NCBI GenBank assembly: GCA_030549775.1
Contig: CM060171.1
Span: 4,294,501 to 4,358,500, forward strand
Direction of reading: 5' to 3'
DNA length: 64,000 nt
Source: Tamarix chinensis
Lineage: Eukaryota; Streptophyta; Magnoliopsida; Caryophyllales; Tamaricaceae
Shown here: positions 35,685 through 46,557 of the stretch, piece by piece
Numbering within the stretch: the first letter of the stretch is position 1
Layout of the letters: every line of letters starts with the position of its first letter
Position numbers and translations under genes: made by a program
The notes under the pieces: model-generated
Told to the model about the DNA's origin: nothing
The model's input: the letters and a program-made list of their open reading frames with translations, nothing else
Database searches by the model: none

Positions 35685-35710
35685 TGCACGTGTGGGCGAA
35701 CCCACGTGCA
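35685..35710. promoter_or_regulatory. Inverted pair of G-box/ABRE-like motifs
   Basis: TGCACGTG and CACGTGCA face each other across TGGGCGAACC, making a 26-base near-palindrome with two ACGTG cores. Paired ACGTG motifs are bound by plant bZIP and bHLH factors in stress- or light-regulated promoters. No gene is identified next to it, so function is uncertain. Confidence 0.35.
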
Positions 35711-38700
35711 CTTGGCGTTATTCAATTATTGGGACTTTTTGACTGAGTGTTGTTTGTTTGTCGCGTTTATTATTATTATTTATTATTTTGAAATTATCAC
35801 CGGAATCACTTACCCGTGTATCATGCGACCATCCCATCCGGTAGACAGATCACTGTTAAATAGTATGATGTTTTTTTTTACTTCTTTGTATCAAAAGGCG
35901 ATAACCTTCGCCCCCGACTTCGCTGTCGGCCTGATAATTTTAAAGAAGGTAAACCATGGTGATTCAACGATCAAATAAATCAAGATCATATCTGTGGAGC
36001 CACCCCTATAAAAAAAGTTTTTTCTTACTTCTTCTTTATATATAGGTATACTTTGGATAAATCCAAAACTCTCTTAATTTTTATTAAGATATTATTGAAA
36101 AACTAATTAAAATTGAGTCCATATATATATATTGGAAAAAAATTAGTGCGAGGCCTATTTTTTTTATTTTAATTGCTTATAGTAACCTATATTTAGTCGC
36201 TTATGATTTTTTTTTATCAGAGTCCATCGACGTAAAGATAAAATATAAAATATTATTTGAATAATATTAATATAATCTAAGTAAATTATTGTTTAAATTT
36301 TATTTTTACTTGAATAAATCGGGTGATTGAATGTTATATTATTTAATAATTTTTTTAAACCTTCATCTTCATTATCTATAAAAATATCACTACCTTTTAT
36401 TTATATACTCAAATAACGTAACTTTCTTAAATACTTAAGAGTAATTTTCACAGCTACATAAAATATTTTTTTCCTTATACACTTAAATTAGTCTCTCAAG
36501 TAGTAACTAAAAAGTTCAAATATTTATAAAAATGTCATTGTTTTTTTATAATAAAATAAATATCATTTTATTAACTATTTAGAATAATTTTCTTAATCAC
36601 TTAAAGTGCATCAATCGTATAAACCATGAGTAGTTTTTTTTTAACTATAATAATAATTTTTATCTCAATAATTTATTTTTGATCCAATCATTTAAATTGA
36701 AACTTTTCAATTCTCATCAAATATGGTGGTACTCATCTCATATTCCCCACATATACACACATATACATAGTGTCTGATGTTATTAAATGTTGAATATTTC
36801 ATTTGTACAGATGTGACCAGAACCCTTAAGCTTATCTTCGACATTTCTCAAGTGAATATGCATCACCTATCACTTCAAATTAATTTACCAATGGTAACAT
36901 AAACCACTTTTATATATTATTCAAATAAAATTGAGGATAACATACCTAAAGTAAGCCTCCGGGGTCCTCGTGTGCATCATTTATGTCTTCTCATCCCAAC
37001 GCCCACCCCCACCCCAATACAACATAATTAACTTTGTTATTTCCCTGTCAAGCCTGCACCCAAAACTTTTCTCGCAACCCTTTTACCGTTCCTTTTTCGC
37101 TTTACGTGAAATCGTCTGATCCCAAAAAAAAAAAAGGCTAATAAGGGGAATACCGGGGGCACAATAGAACCGGTTTATTTATCAAGAAACTAACAAAACA
37201 TTGTTTTATTATAAATATAAGTAATATAAAAAGAATACAACTCTCAATGTGAAACCAAGGTGCCCTCCACCAGAATCGTTATTTGTGATCGCTATAATTT
37301 TGAACTTCCCTCTGTTTATAAGCCCACAACACCTTACTAGCTATTAGTTAGCTCAATGACCACGCAGGTCCAATGTTAAACCATGCAAGAGAGTTAGTTC
37401 TTCTAATTGTTTAGCATGGGGATTTTCCATCAAGAAATCAAAAGTAGGAAAAATCTTTAGCCCTAACTTCTAGAAAGATTAGAACAGCATTGCTAATTAA
37501 TATCTTCCAATCATCTTTTGTATAGGAATGTATCTTGCTGGGTTTAAACTCATGAACATCTAACTTCACCACCAACAAATATGTGGCAACCAAACACTAA
37601 TGAATTTGTCCTCTTATCTCATTAAGAAGATCCTACTAGGATTTAAGCCTATGTGCTAAAGATAGAGAGGATCTAAGAGATATATCTTTTAACTCTTGAT
37701 TTTCTTTCTTGTTAGATGCAACTTTTATCTTGTACCTTAGAGATTTTTTTTAGCACATATAAAAAGAGCATTTTGTAGAGCATTAGAAATACGAAACAAT
37801 GAACAAAAAATTAAGAGAGAGGTCTTATATTATAGATTAAACGGGGAGTTCTAGTAGAAAATCTCAATTATGAATGGGATTCTTAATTGAGTGGATTAAT
37901 TGAGAAGGTTATTCATATAATTTTGGCAAGGAATGTGTGAATGTTCATGAATTTGTATTGCTTGATCGAACACAAACCATTCATGTTTTGCAATTTTCGA
38001 TTCCTTGATAGAATTTATACTTTGCATAGTTCTTAATTTTTTAGGTTATGGATTTTAGATTCATGTTTTGTACATAGATAGGTCTTACAGATACAAGTAC
38101 AAGATTTAGTCTATCAAATCCAAAAGGTTATTTCCAGTTGCATGACATGTTTAGGAACACAACAAATTTCACAATACCAAATATTAAAGCTGTGTTCTCT
38201 TGCAAATAAAATACAATACTTTCATAGACAAACTAGGGTGTAATATATCCTCAACATATCTATACACTTTCTTTAGAATATATATAATTCTTTTCAACCA
38301 ACTTTGAATTAATAAAATACCTTAGTGATATTTTTATATACATGCGCCAACTTTGTTAATTTATTACACAATATTGTACCACAATTAATTTCTAATAAAA
38401 ATGTAAAGATAATTTTCAAGAACTTTAATGACATATGCAAGTCAAAAGAAAGTGATACATTATTCCATCAATGTCAGTTAACACTATCATTACTCTTTTA
38501 ACTAAACTTAGAAATGTTATTGTGGATGAGATTATAACAACAATGCGGTGTAGAATCCCAATAGAGAATGAGTTTTCATCCAAACGAATCATGATAATAG
38601 AGGTAATATTAATTTGTGTGGGCTTGAGACTTATATTTGTTGCACATAGCTAGTGGATGGTTATGTGTAGAATTTTGGATTAATTCATGGGTTGTTTGAA

Positions 38701-38879
38701 TGGTATAAAAGTTATTAGTGCTGATTGATATGATTGTTTGAAGTTTCATGAAGAGTAGATGAAAACCGAATGAAAATGAGAAGAACGCTATCAAATAGTG
38801 TTAATTAAATTGGCGATGTTAATTAACAAGACATGGATTGAATTGTTCTACACATTTGTGTAGTTATTGTTGTCTTTGT

Positions 38880-39453
38880 TCAATGAATAAAGATGCACGA
38901 TGATGGAGAGAGGAATAGTGAGGGACTTTGACAGCGATGGAGGGATGGAGAGGGAGAAACAGAGATGGATAGGGAGAGACTGCGATGGAGAGAGGGAGAC
39001 AGAGGAACGGAGATGCAGAAAGGCAGCTTCGAGGGATAGAGAGGCACAACGATGGAGAGAGGAATAAGGAGGGACTTCGATATCAATAGAGAGATGTAGA
39101 GGGAGAAATGGTCATGGAGAGATGCAGAGCGATAAACGATGATGGACAAGGAGGGACTGCGATGGAAAGAGGGAGACAGAGAGAGAGTATGATGGTAGGG
39201 AGAGTACAATGGATAGAAAGGTGATGAAGAGAGGGAGATGGGTGGGAAAGGGGGTCAAGACAAAGACGGAGAGAGGTAGAGAGGTAAGGTGGGAAAGGGG
39301 TTAGAACAGAGAGGGAGAGAGGTAGGGATTGGCTCAGTTAGATTTTCAACCTTTAGATATTTTAGATCTAACTGTTATAAATTGTTCCTACATTTAAATT
39401 TTAAGATATGGTTTGTACCATACTCTCCCTCTCTCTCTATATAAATATATATA
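38880..39453. repeat. Purine-rich repeat, copy 1
   Basis: It is composed of GATGGAGAGA-type words with two higher-order subunits (each with GGCAGCTTCGAGGGATAGA or a close variant). It ends with GGCTCAGTTAGATTTT...GTTTGTACCATACTCTCC and then CTCTCTCTATATAAATATAT. It is the same-strand partner of 43,836-44,398, offset 4,955 bases. Open frames on minus are low-complexity Ser/Pro/Leu readings, not genes. Confidence 0.7.
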
Positions 39454-39585
39454 GGGGAGGGTCACATATGAACCCTTCTTAAGACACAAATAAATGAACC
39501 AATCTTATTCTATAGATTAATATTTGATCAACAATAAAGATTTAATATATAATTAACCAAAAAACTAATCCAAACCCGATATCCA

Positions 39586-40195
39586 AACCTCTAAACCCTA
39601 TAAATCCTAAACCCTCTACACCCTAAACCCTCTAAACCCTTAACACTCTAAACCCTAAACCCTCTAAACCCTAAACACTAAACCATAATCCCTCTAAAAC
39701 ATAAACCTTAAACCCTTTAAACCCTAAACCCTCTAAACCCTATAGACTCTAAACCTTAAACCCTAAACCCTAACCCTTAAACCCTAAAAACTCTAACCAT
39801 ATACCCTAGACCCAAAACCCTCTAAACCCTAAACCCTCTAAAGTCTAAAGACTAAAAACCCTACACCCTCCAAAGCCTAAACACTATAAACCCCAAATTA
39901 TAAACCCTCTAAACCCTAAACCCTAAACTCTATCAACCATAAACCCTCTAAACATTAAACCCTAAACCATAAACCCTCTAAACCCTAAGCACTCTAAACC
40001 CTAAAACCCAAACCATGAACCCTAAACCCTCTAAACCATATACCCCAAACCCCAAACCCTATACACCCTAGCCCTCTAAACTATATACCTTAAATCCTAA
40101 ACCCTCTAAACCCTAAACACTAAACCCTAAACCCTTAGCCCTATAAACCCTAAGCACTAAAACCTAAATCCTAAACACTCTAAACCCTAAACCAT
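39586..40195. repeat. Degenerate plant telomere-type array, AAACCCT and AAACCCTCT
   Basis: About 600 bases are dominated by AAACCCT, the plant telomere unit, mixed with a 9-base form AAACCCTCT and point variants (AAACACT, AAACCAT, AAACCTT). The C-rich strand is on top. An interior location and strong degeneration show an interstitial telomere-like repeat, not a chromosome end. Confidence 0.9.
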
Positions 40196-40307
40196 AGTTT
40201 CCATCCAAAGGCATGCATGTTCCAACAAAAATAAAATATACTCATGAAATATACATTCATTTAATTATACAATATGATAGAAAAAAATCCTCCATGTTCC
40301 AAAAGTT

Positions 40308-40490
40308 TCACGACTCCTTGAGTTGCCCCTTATAGAGTTCCAAAAAGTAACTTCCCACAATCATGTGAACTACAACGAAAATCATCAAGAACCAATGCCC
40401 TTTATGAAATTGAAAAAAAATTAACATCCAACTCCCGTCTTTCATTCCAAAATCTATCATTGGCATATAAAAAACTGACATTACTTGCAA
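40308..40490 (-). pseudogene. Downstream part of the FAR1/MULE element, possible peptidase-like fragment
   Basis: A minus frame of 60 codons contains FFQFHKGHWFLMIF. The HW followed by hydrophobic residues is reminiscent of the C48 (Ulp1-like) peptidase strand found in some plant Mutator-like elements. One motif is not enough for a firm call. It lies in the same direction as, and 300 bases after, the transposase remnant. Confidence 0.25.
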
Positions 40491-40788
40491 TTTAAACTTA
40501 GGAATTAAAAAAATTATGCAATTTTGGATAGAGAAGTAAAATGAATTATTTTACCTTTGATTTCAATTTTGATTTTGTGGGATAGCTCCGACTATCATGA
40601 CATACAAACTCTCCATATGGCTTACACTTTCTTATCATCTTCTTTTGTTACTCAATGGACTTTTCTTTCTCCACTTTGATCCTCTTTCCACTTCTTATAT
40701 TTTTGGATTGATGTGGGACTTAAATGGTAACTTTACTTGAAAAACTTATCCCAATTAAGGATTCAATGATATCTGATTTACTTGAAGG

Positions 40789-42673
40789 CTAATCGCTACT
40801 ATTCTTCTCACCCCAATGCTTCTTAAAATCTTTAAGAATTTTTATATATTCATGGATACCTTCTTGTTTTCCTTCAACTAGGCTCATACATTCAAACATT
40901 TCAAACCATAAACTTCTCAAAGTAGTCTTCATATCATCAGCTTTGGAACATTGATCTAATGGGTTCCTTTTTAAGTCATATATTGGCTTTATTAGGACAT
41001 TTTTAGCCCTCCGATTCACTACCAACTGAGTAGGAATGTAGTCTATTCCTTTTCCTTTCAAAACCCAAAGTATATGCCTACATGGAGTCCCGCATCTCTA
41101 AAACAACTTATAATAGCACTTAATATCTTAGTTTATTATATTGTATACCACCTGAAAAGTACTCTTATAATTTGACATACCAAGTTCATCAATCACAACA
41201 AATCACCTTCCCTCATAAAATCATCAAGTTTGCATGAAAATGAAGCAGCCAAAATCTCAAATTGGAACTAAAAAAATATGGTATGGGTATAGACCTCAAA
41301 TGCATGATTCTCAAATTTAAAGGGAGTCCTGAGTTGGGAATATAACAAGTTTGATAACTTATTTAACACCAATTGTTTATACCTTTTTCCATCCAATGCA
41401 CTCTCATAGCTTATATGAAACTCAACTAAAGTACAATGATTATTAGTGAAATTCTCTAAAAAGCTATTATTGCTCTCTGATCTTGAAGTTTTTCTTAGAA
41501 GCCCTTCCATTAACAAGTCTCTGAAATATGGTATCCATAAGTTTCTTATATCAAACATATGAGAAAGCCATTCATGTTCCTCCAAACCGAACTCAACAAT
41601 TATCTCCATCCACTTACACTTGAACTCCTCAGGTTCATATTGTAGACTCCACACATATGAAGATAACTTATTTATGAAATCAAAGTCCCAAATTAAAGGA
41701 CTAATTTTTTCAAGCAATTTATTCAAAAGATAATATAGGAAAAATCTATGTTGAGTCTTCTTTAAAATTCTCTCTATGGCAATTTTCATTGCTAGATCTT
41801 GGTTAGTTATTATACAATAAGGCTCAATATTTCCCATATCCTTTAAGAATGTCTCAATAACTGCCATAATGACCCATTATTTTCATGAGCTATTAATCCT
41901 GCTCCAAAGGTAACACACTTTTTGTAGTGATCAACCCTATTAAATGGTGCAACAATCAAATTATACTTATTTGTACCATATGTACAATAAAATAAAATCA
42001 TATCACTAAAGAGAAAGTAATTCTTCCTAGATTTAAAATCAACCCAAAAAGTACAAACAATAACTTTACTATCATTAACCATATAATCAAAATAATATCC
42101 ACTCCAATTCTCCCTCTTCTTATAAAAGATTTCCACAAACATGTCAGAATTAGAATCTCTAATGTAATACTTTGCATCCCTAGAATGGTTATTAAAATCC
42201 TATAATAAATCACCTACATTCTCATAGCCTCCCACATGTTTCTTAAATAACCAAAATGATTTAGATGCTCCAAAGTTCATCCTAGCATTATATGTAATGA
42301 ACTTCTTATACTTGATAATTAAATTCCTCCCCTCTTTTTAAAATTATCTAACACTATGAATAGCTAGAAGGTGATTATGTCCTTCATAAAAATTTAAAAT
42401 CACATAAAACCCTTCAATATTGTGCTTAAGACGTACTTTAGCTCTACATCCCACTCTATTAACCACTGTCCTTCTAGCTCCACCTTCACCACTACCTTGG
42501 GCACGACATATATTTCTCAATGGCTTAAAACCTTCCTTAGTATAAACAAGATATTTTAGTGTGATAACATTACTTACAGTTCTCTTTTCACCAAACAAAT
42601 GTACACTAAAACCACATGTATAAGCATAATTATTGTAGAACTTAATCCCGTTATCCCATGATTCAAATATCAT
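40789..42673 (-). pseudogene. FAR1-type Mutator-like transposase (broken)
   Basis: Minus, read from 42,673. A FAR1 DNA-binding domain comes first: MIFESWDNGIKFYNNYAYTC, GFSVHLFG, then CRAQGSG, CRAKVRLK and GHNHLLA, the cysteine/histidine pattern of the WRKY-GCM1 fold. The MULE transposase core follows: VIVCTFWVDFKSRKNYFLFS, then FYCTYGTNKYNLIVAPF (usually FDTTYxTNxYxxPxxxF), LIAHENNGS, and IITNQDLAMKIAI (TDxxxAMxxAI). Next are LSHMFDIRNLWIPYF and SRSESNNSFLENF (SExxNxxxK). The C-terminal SWIM finger reads CYYKLF...CGTPCRHILWVL, with the second of its cysteines changed to tyrosine and an in-frame stop within it. A tail (40,789-41,061) follows. Intact FAR1/FRS-like proteins are about 600-800 residues. 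Here stops and at least three frame changes divide the gene. Either a transposon or a dead FRS-like copy is possible; I favour the transposon. Confidence 0.8.
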
Positions 42674-43835
42674 TCCTACAAAACGGGTTATTTCTAGTGA
42701 TCAACAAGGTATTCATTCCTTTATTGTTCCACCATGAGATGTGTGGTGTATTGACTTAGGAGTGACCAACCCACTATCAACCTCATTCAATTTTAAAGGA
42801 GGAGAAGAACTTTGTTTTCACTCACAATGCCTATATAATGAAACAAATGAATCTATCATAAACAAGGAAATTAATATGGAAAAAAGTATAGGTAGATAAA
42901 ACTAAGAACAAAATGTGTGAGATATTTTGCTATAAGTTTATGAATGTTACAGTTCTTACCCTTATTATTCATTCTAAAATAGATTATTTATTCTCAATTA
43001 TCTTCTGAATTCACTCAGATATCAACCATATACACTTGTCATGATCGTCGCTGCTATATTCTATGATGGAGAATCTGGTAAGTGCTCTTGCTTATTGTCT
43101 ATTTTTGTTATTCTACTAGTGATTTATTTATTTCCTTTTCTTTTATCCATATAATCCTAAAGCATGTATAGAGGGGTGCATATTGGAATTAGAAATTATT
43201 TGCCAAATGAAACACACAAGCACACTAAAAAATTACTATATTTTGCATGTGGGAATAATTTCTGGGAGGATCATTGGTATGCTATCCCTATGGGAGAAGT
43301 GAAATGTCCTTATTTTACTATCATCTCTCCTTTTATTTTCCTATTGCATAGTTATATTATAATTGTTAGCCAAGATTTCTAAGGGAAAATGTAATGCATG
43401 CATTGCGATTTTTTTTCAACCACTTAGGGCGTTGTTGTGCTTATTCATTATTGAATCTTATCTAAGTTATGTTCTATCAAACTCCTAGCTAGAGATAGAA
43501 TGATGCATGTGGTGGTTGACTATTGAAGAACTGACAATAGATATGGAGTCCTACATATGTGCTCAATTCCCTCCATATGCTATATTGCTATCAAAATGTA
43601 TCGATATTGCTATCAACATAAAGATTAGAAAAAAAAACATATAGGAACCAACATAACAAAACTAAAATTCACGAACTTGAAGTTGTTTATCATTGTCGGA
43701 TCTCTAGTTGAAGGCCAATACCATCCCTTTTTTTGCTACATATCGGCACAATAATCAAGACTTTCACATTCCTCAATTTTCACTCTCTAGCTAGATCTAA
43801 GTATACACAAAATCAATTTTATTTTCTAAATCAGA
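42674..43835. other. Upstream flank of the FAR1/MULE pseudogene
   Basis: AT-rich DNA without a gene. No inverted terminal repeat that would pair with sequence left of 40,300 was found. A 72-codon plus frame (43,164-43,382) has no motif. Confidence 0.3.
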
Positions 43836-44398
43836 AATGAGATAGAAAAGACAGAGAGGCAGCTTCAACGGATAAAGATGTATGCTGATGGAAAGATGTA
43901 CGGTGATGGAGAGATGTAGAGGGAGAAACGGTGATGGATAGGGATGGACAACGATAAAGAGAGGGAGATGGAGGAACATAGATGTAGAGAGGCAGCTTCA
44001 AAGGATAGAAAGGCATAAAGATGGAGAGAGGAATAGGGAGGGACTTCGATGGCGATGGAGAGATGCGGATGGAGAAACGGAAATGGAGAGATGTAGAGCA
44101 AGAAACGACATTGGACAAGGATGGCTGTGATGGAGAGAGTGTGTAATGGTAGGGAGAGTGAGATGGATAGGGAGGCAATGGAGAGAGGGAGATGAGTGGG
44201 AAAGGGGGTAGGGACAAAGAGGGAGAGAGGTAGGGAGGTAGGGTGGAAAAGGGGGTTGAGACGGATATGGAGAGAGGTAGGGATTAGCTCAGTTAGATTT
44301 TTTAGATTCAGTGATTATAAACTATTCCTACATTTGCATTTTAAGATATAGTTTGTACCAGACTCTCCCTCCCCCCCTCTCTCTCTATATATATATAG
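43836..44398. repeat. Purine-rich repeat, copy 2
   Basis: Same strand, same internal order and same end as 38,880-39,453: GAGGCAGCTTCAAAGGATAG, then AGCTCAGTTAGATTTT, GTTTGTACCAGACTCTCC and CTCTCTCTATATATATATAGG. The two copies bracket the telomere-like array and the FAR1 remnant. Confidence 0.7.
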
Positions 44399-44399
44399 G

Positions 44400-45020
44400 A
44401 CCATACACATACCGATCTTACTATTTTTTTAGAGACCTTACCTTTTGTTGAGTCATAGGTAGCATTAAAAGAAGAGTATAGAGACTTGTTTGTTAAGGAT
44501 TTTCCAAACTAGAAATATGACTAGTTATCTAGGGAGTTGATATGGATGGACAATAGATAAAGAGCTTTTCATGGAATATGTTGCCATATCTACCCTTTTA
44601 ACCCCAATGAGGTGTATGTGTAAGAGAGAGAGAGAGAGAGAGCAAATATTTGAGTTTGATGAGGCACGTTGAGACATAATTAAGATTAGTTAGTATCTTC
44701 CCTAGTGTGTTTACTAATCTTATAGAAGGGTGGGTATGAGAAGTATTTTGTGCTTTGGGCAATTTCGAATATATAGTTTAATTGAGGATAGTTATGTGAT
44801 TGTGATCCAATATTAGGTTCTTTTTTATTTGAACTTACCTTTGGAAGAGACTCCCTTGTTGTAATCAAGTGTGTTATGTGAATGTGGTTATAAGTTGGTC
44901 ATTTAGACCCCATTTACCTCATGTTATATGTAATTTGGATGCTTGTTGTGTTAGAATCTTGGTGGATCCTTGCGTGTTTGTTTTCTTTAATGATTAGTCA
45001 TATCTAATCATGACCTTTTT
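44400..45020. other. Unresolved DNA before a Gypsy 3' end
   Basis: AT-rich, with a (GA)n tract at 44,623-44,642. It should contain Gypsy integrase if the tail at 45,021 is genuine, but I could not read it. Confidence 0.3.
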
Positions 45021-45300
45021 ACCTCAACAATTTTTTTTAACTTTGGGGATGAAGCCTATTTTTTAAGGGTGTATTAATGTAATCTCTCACAATTAAAAAT
45101 CTATTTTATTATAATATTTTAGTGGAAAATAAATTTAAATGAAGCTATAAAAGGCTTTTTAACCTTGGAGATCAGTTGACTGGCTTGGTAAACCAGCCGA
45201 TTGGTTGACCTATATGTGTTTTTGTTTTTAAGAAACCCATCGGTTGGCATGCCTAAATCAATCAATTGGTTGTACACGAATTACTTCTTCACATTATATA
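45021..45300 (+). mobile_element. Gypsy polyprotein tail, purine tract and LTR start
   Basis: The frame 45,027-45,077 encodes TIFFNFGDEAYFLRVY and stop. It resembles the last residues of plant Gypsy polyproteins (xTFFNFxDEVxFLRGG), which overlap the purine tract (TTTTAAGGGTG). The stop codon TAA abuts TGTAATCTCTCACAATT, a likely LTR start at 45,078. At 45,170-45,290 it carries CCGATTGGTTGACC-type motifs seen elsewhere in the window. The right end of this LTR was not found. Confidence 0.4.
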
Positions 45301-46393
45301 GTTTTGAAACTTAATCTAATGATTATTTATTTTGGCAAGTTGACGATTATGGTTTAAGCACAAATTTAGTGAAGTAGGGATAGTGTTTTTGATTTGTAGG
45401 ATATTAATAAAACTAATTTCCATAAAGATCACTTTTGGAGATAACCCCTGGTTACCCTTTATCACGTTTTTTTCTTCCTCTATTTATTTGTAAGTGATTC
45501 TTCTAAGCTATTTGTGATATTTGACCTTGGTGGTCAGGGAGTATTGTTGAAGGAGGTTCGTAAGTCATTCTATAATTACATAAAATAAGGACTTGAAATA
45601 TTATTGTATTAACTTTCAACATTTAAATGAATCAAGGTAAAATAACTTTTGTTATACATACGCACATCAAATTGGTATATAAAAAAAGGCCTACACCAAA
45701 AATGTAAAGTTTGTATAAATCAAAAAGGTGAGAAATCCATAGAAGAAAACAAGAAAAATAATTATGAATAAAATTTAAATAAATGACTAATAACATCATA
45801 AAATTTTAGATATTTATTTTACCATTTAAATACCAGTTAGACTCTTTTATTGGTATTTACTTAAAAATATAGGTTCATTATTTTAGCGATATCTCCATAG
45901 CAATCCCTTTACAGTTACTCATATTCAAGATATTTCATAATGTAATAGAGAGTCAAGGATTAGAGGGTTATCGAACAAATAAGAGGGAAACGAGATTTAA
46001 TCACAAAAAAAATAAAATTATAACTATTTTTTATAGAATATTGATAGTTTATTGATCTTATTTAGGATCATATAGATCCTGTCACAATCCTACTACTTGA
46101 AGACTCTACCTAAGGTCAAAGTTTGTTTTATACTTTTCGGATTCTAGGATCATAGCATTGAATCAAAATTTTAACCACAATGCTATGAAAAGACTCACTT
46201 GATAACTCAATGGAAAGAATGATAGAATATTTACCTTTAGAAGTGGGGTGCTTTGGGCTTAACAGACTTCCCAAGATGAGATGTCAACACCAATGGAAAT
46301 ATTTTTGGGAAATATCACTATATCCCAAGGCTTTATGTATCAAATGGTTCAGTTAGTCCTACTTGAAAGATTGATGGGTCAATTATATTGTAA
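45301..46393. other. Unresolved AT-rich DNA, possibly rest of the LTR
   Basis: No coding signal. It may continue the LTR that starts at 45,078. The element beyond (46,397) begins with a clear CACTA end. Confidence 0.3.
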
Positions 46394-46396
46394 AGC
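46394..46396. repeat. Target-site duplication AGC (left copy)
   Basis: Matches 52,609-52,611 on the other side of the outer CACTA element. Confidence 0.6.
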
Positions 46397-46512
46397 CACT
46401 ACTAGAAACTAGATTTTTAGCATTGAGTTTTAGCAATGAATAAGGGTTGTTATGACTAAATATATTTTTAACAATGATTATTTTGTTAATTAAATAATTT
46501 TTATATAAATAT

Positions 46513-46515
<3 letters not shown>

Positions 46516-46552
<37 letters not shown>
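46516..46552. repeat. (TA)n microsatellite
   Basis: About 18 TA units inside the left arm of the outer CACTA element. A (TC)n tract also occurs at 47,066-47,087 and 48,591-48,609. Confidence 0.9.

Positions 46553-46557
<5 letters not shown>

Larger units (their letters stand above)
34790..38879. other. Unresolved intergenic DNA
   Basis: Four kilobases with no gene I can support. Items inside are a (GAA)n tract (35,201-35,228), an inverted pair of G-boxes (35,685-35,710), a plus frame of 100 codons (35,676-35,978) without motif, and a less AT-rich C-rich patch at 36,955-37,170. It has no LTR or CACTA ends that I could find. It is the longest part of the window without a transposon signature, so it is the best candidate for low-copy host DNA. 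Confidence 0.35.

Noticed and set aside
38864..39209. Minus-strand open frames rich in Ser, Pro, Leu
   Set aside because: They are readings of a purine-rich low-complexity repeat (GATGGAGAGA words). The same pattern appears in the second repeat copy; no domain.
39430..39470. Helitron 3' terminus at the TATATATAGG end of the purine-rich repeat
   Set aside because: No CTRR end with a preceding hairpin and no TC start at the other side of a unit.
39453..39475. GGGGAGGGTCACATATGAACC as a MULE terminal repeat
   Set aside because: No inverted partner found to the right of the FAR1 remnant, so the end cannot be supported.
43797..44217. Overlapping minus-strand open frames
   Set aside because: Same low-complexity repeat as copy 1; all three frames give similar Ser/Pro/Leu strings.
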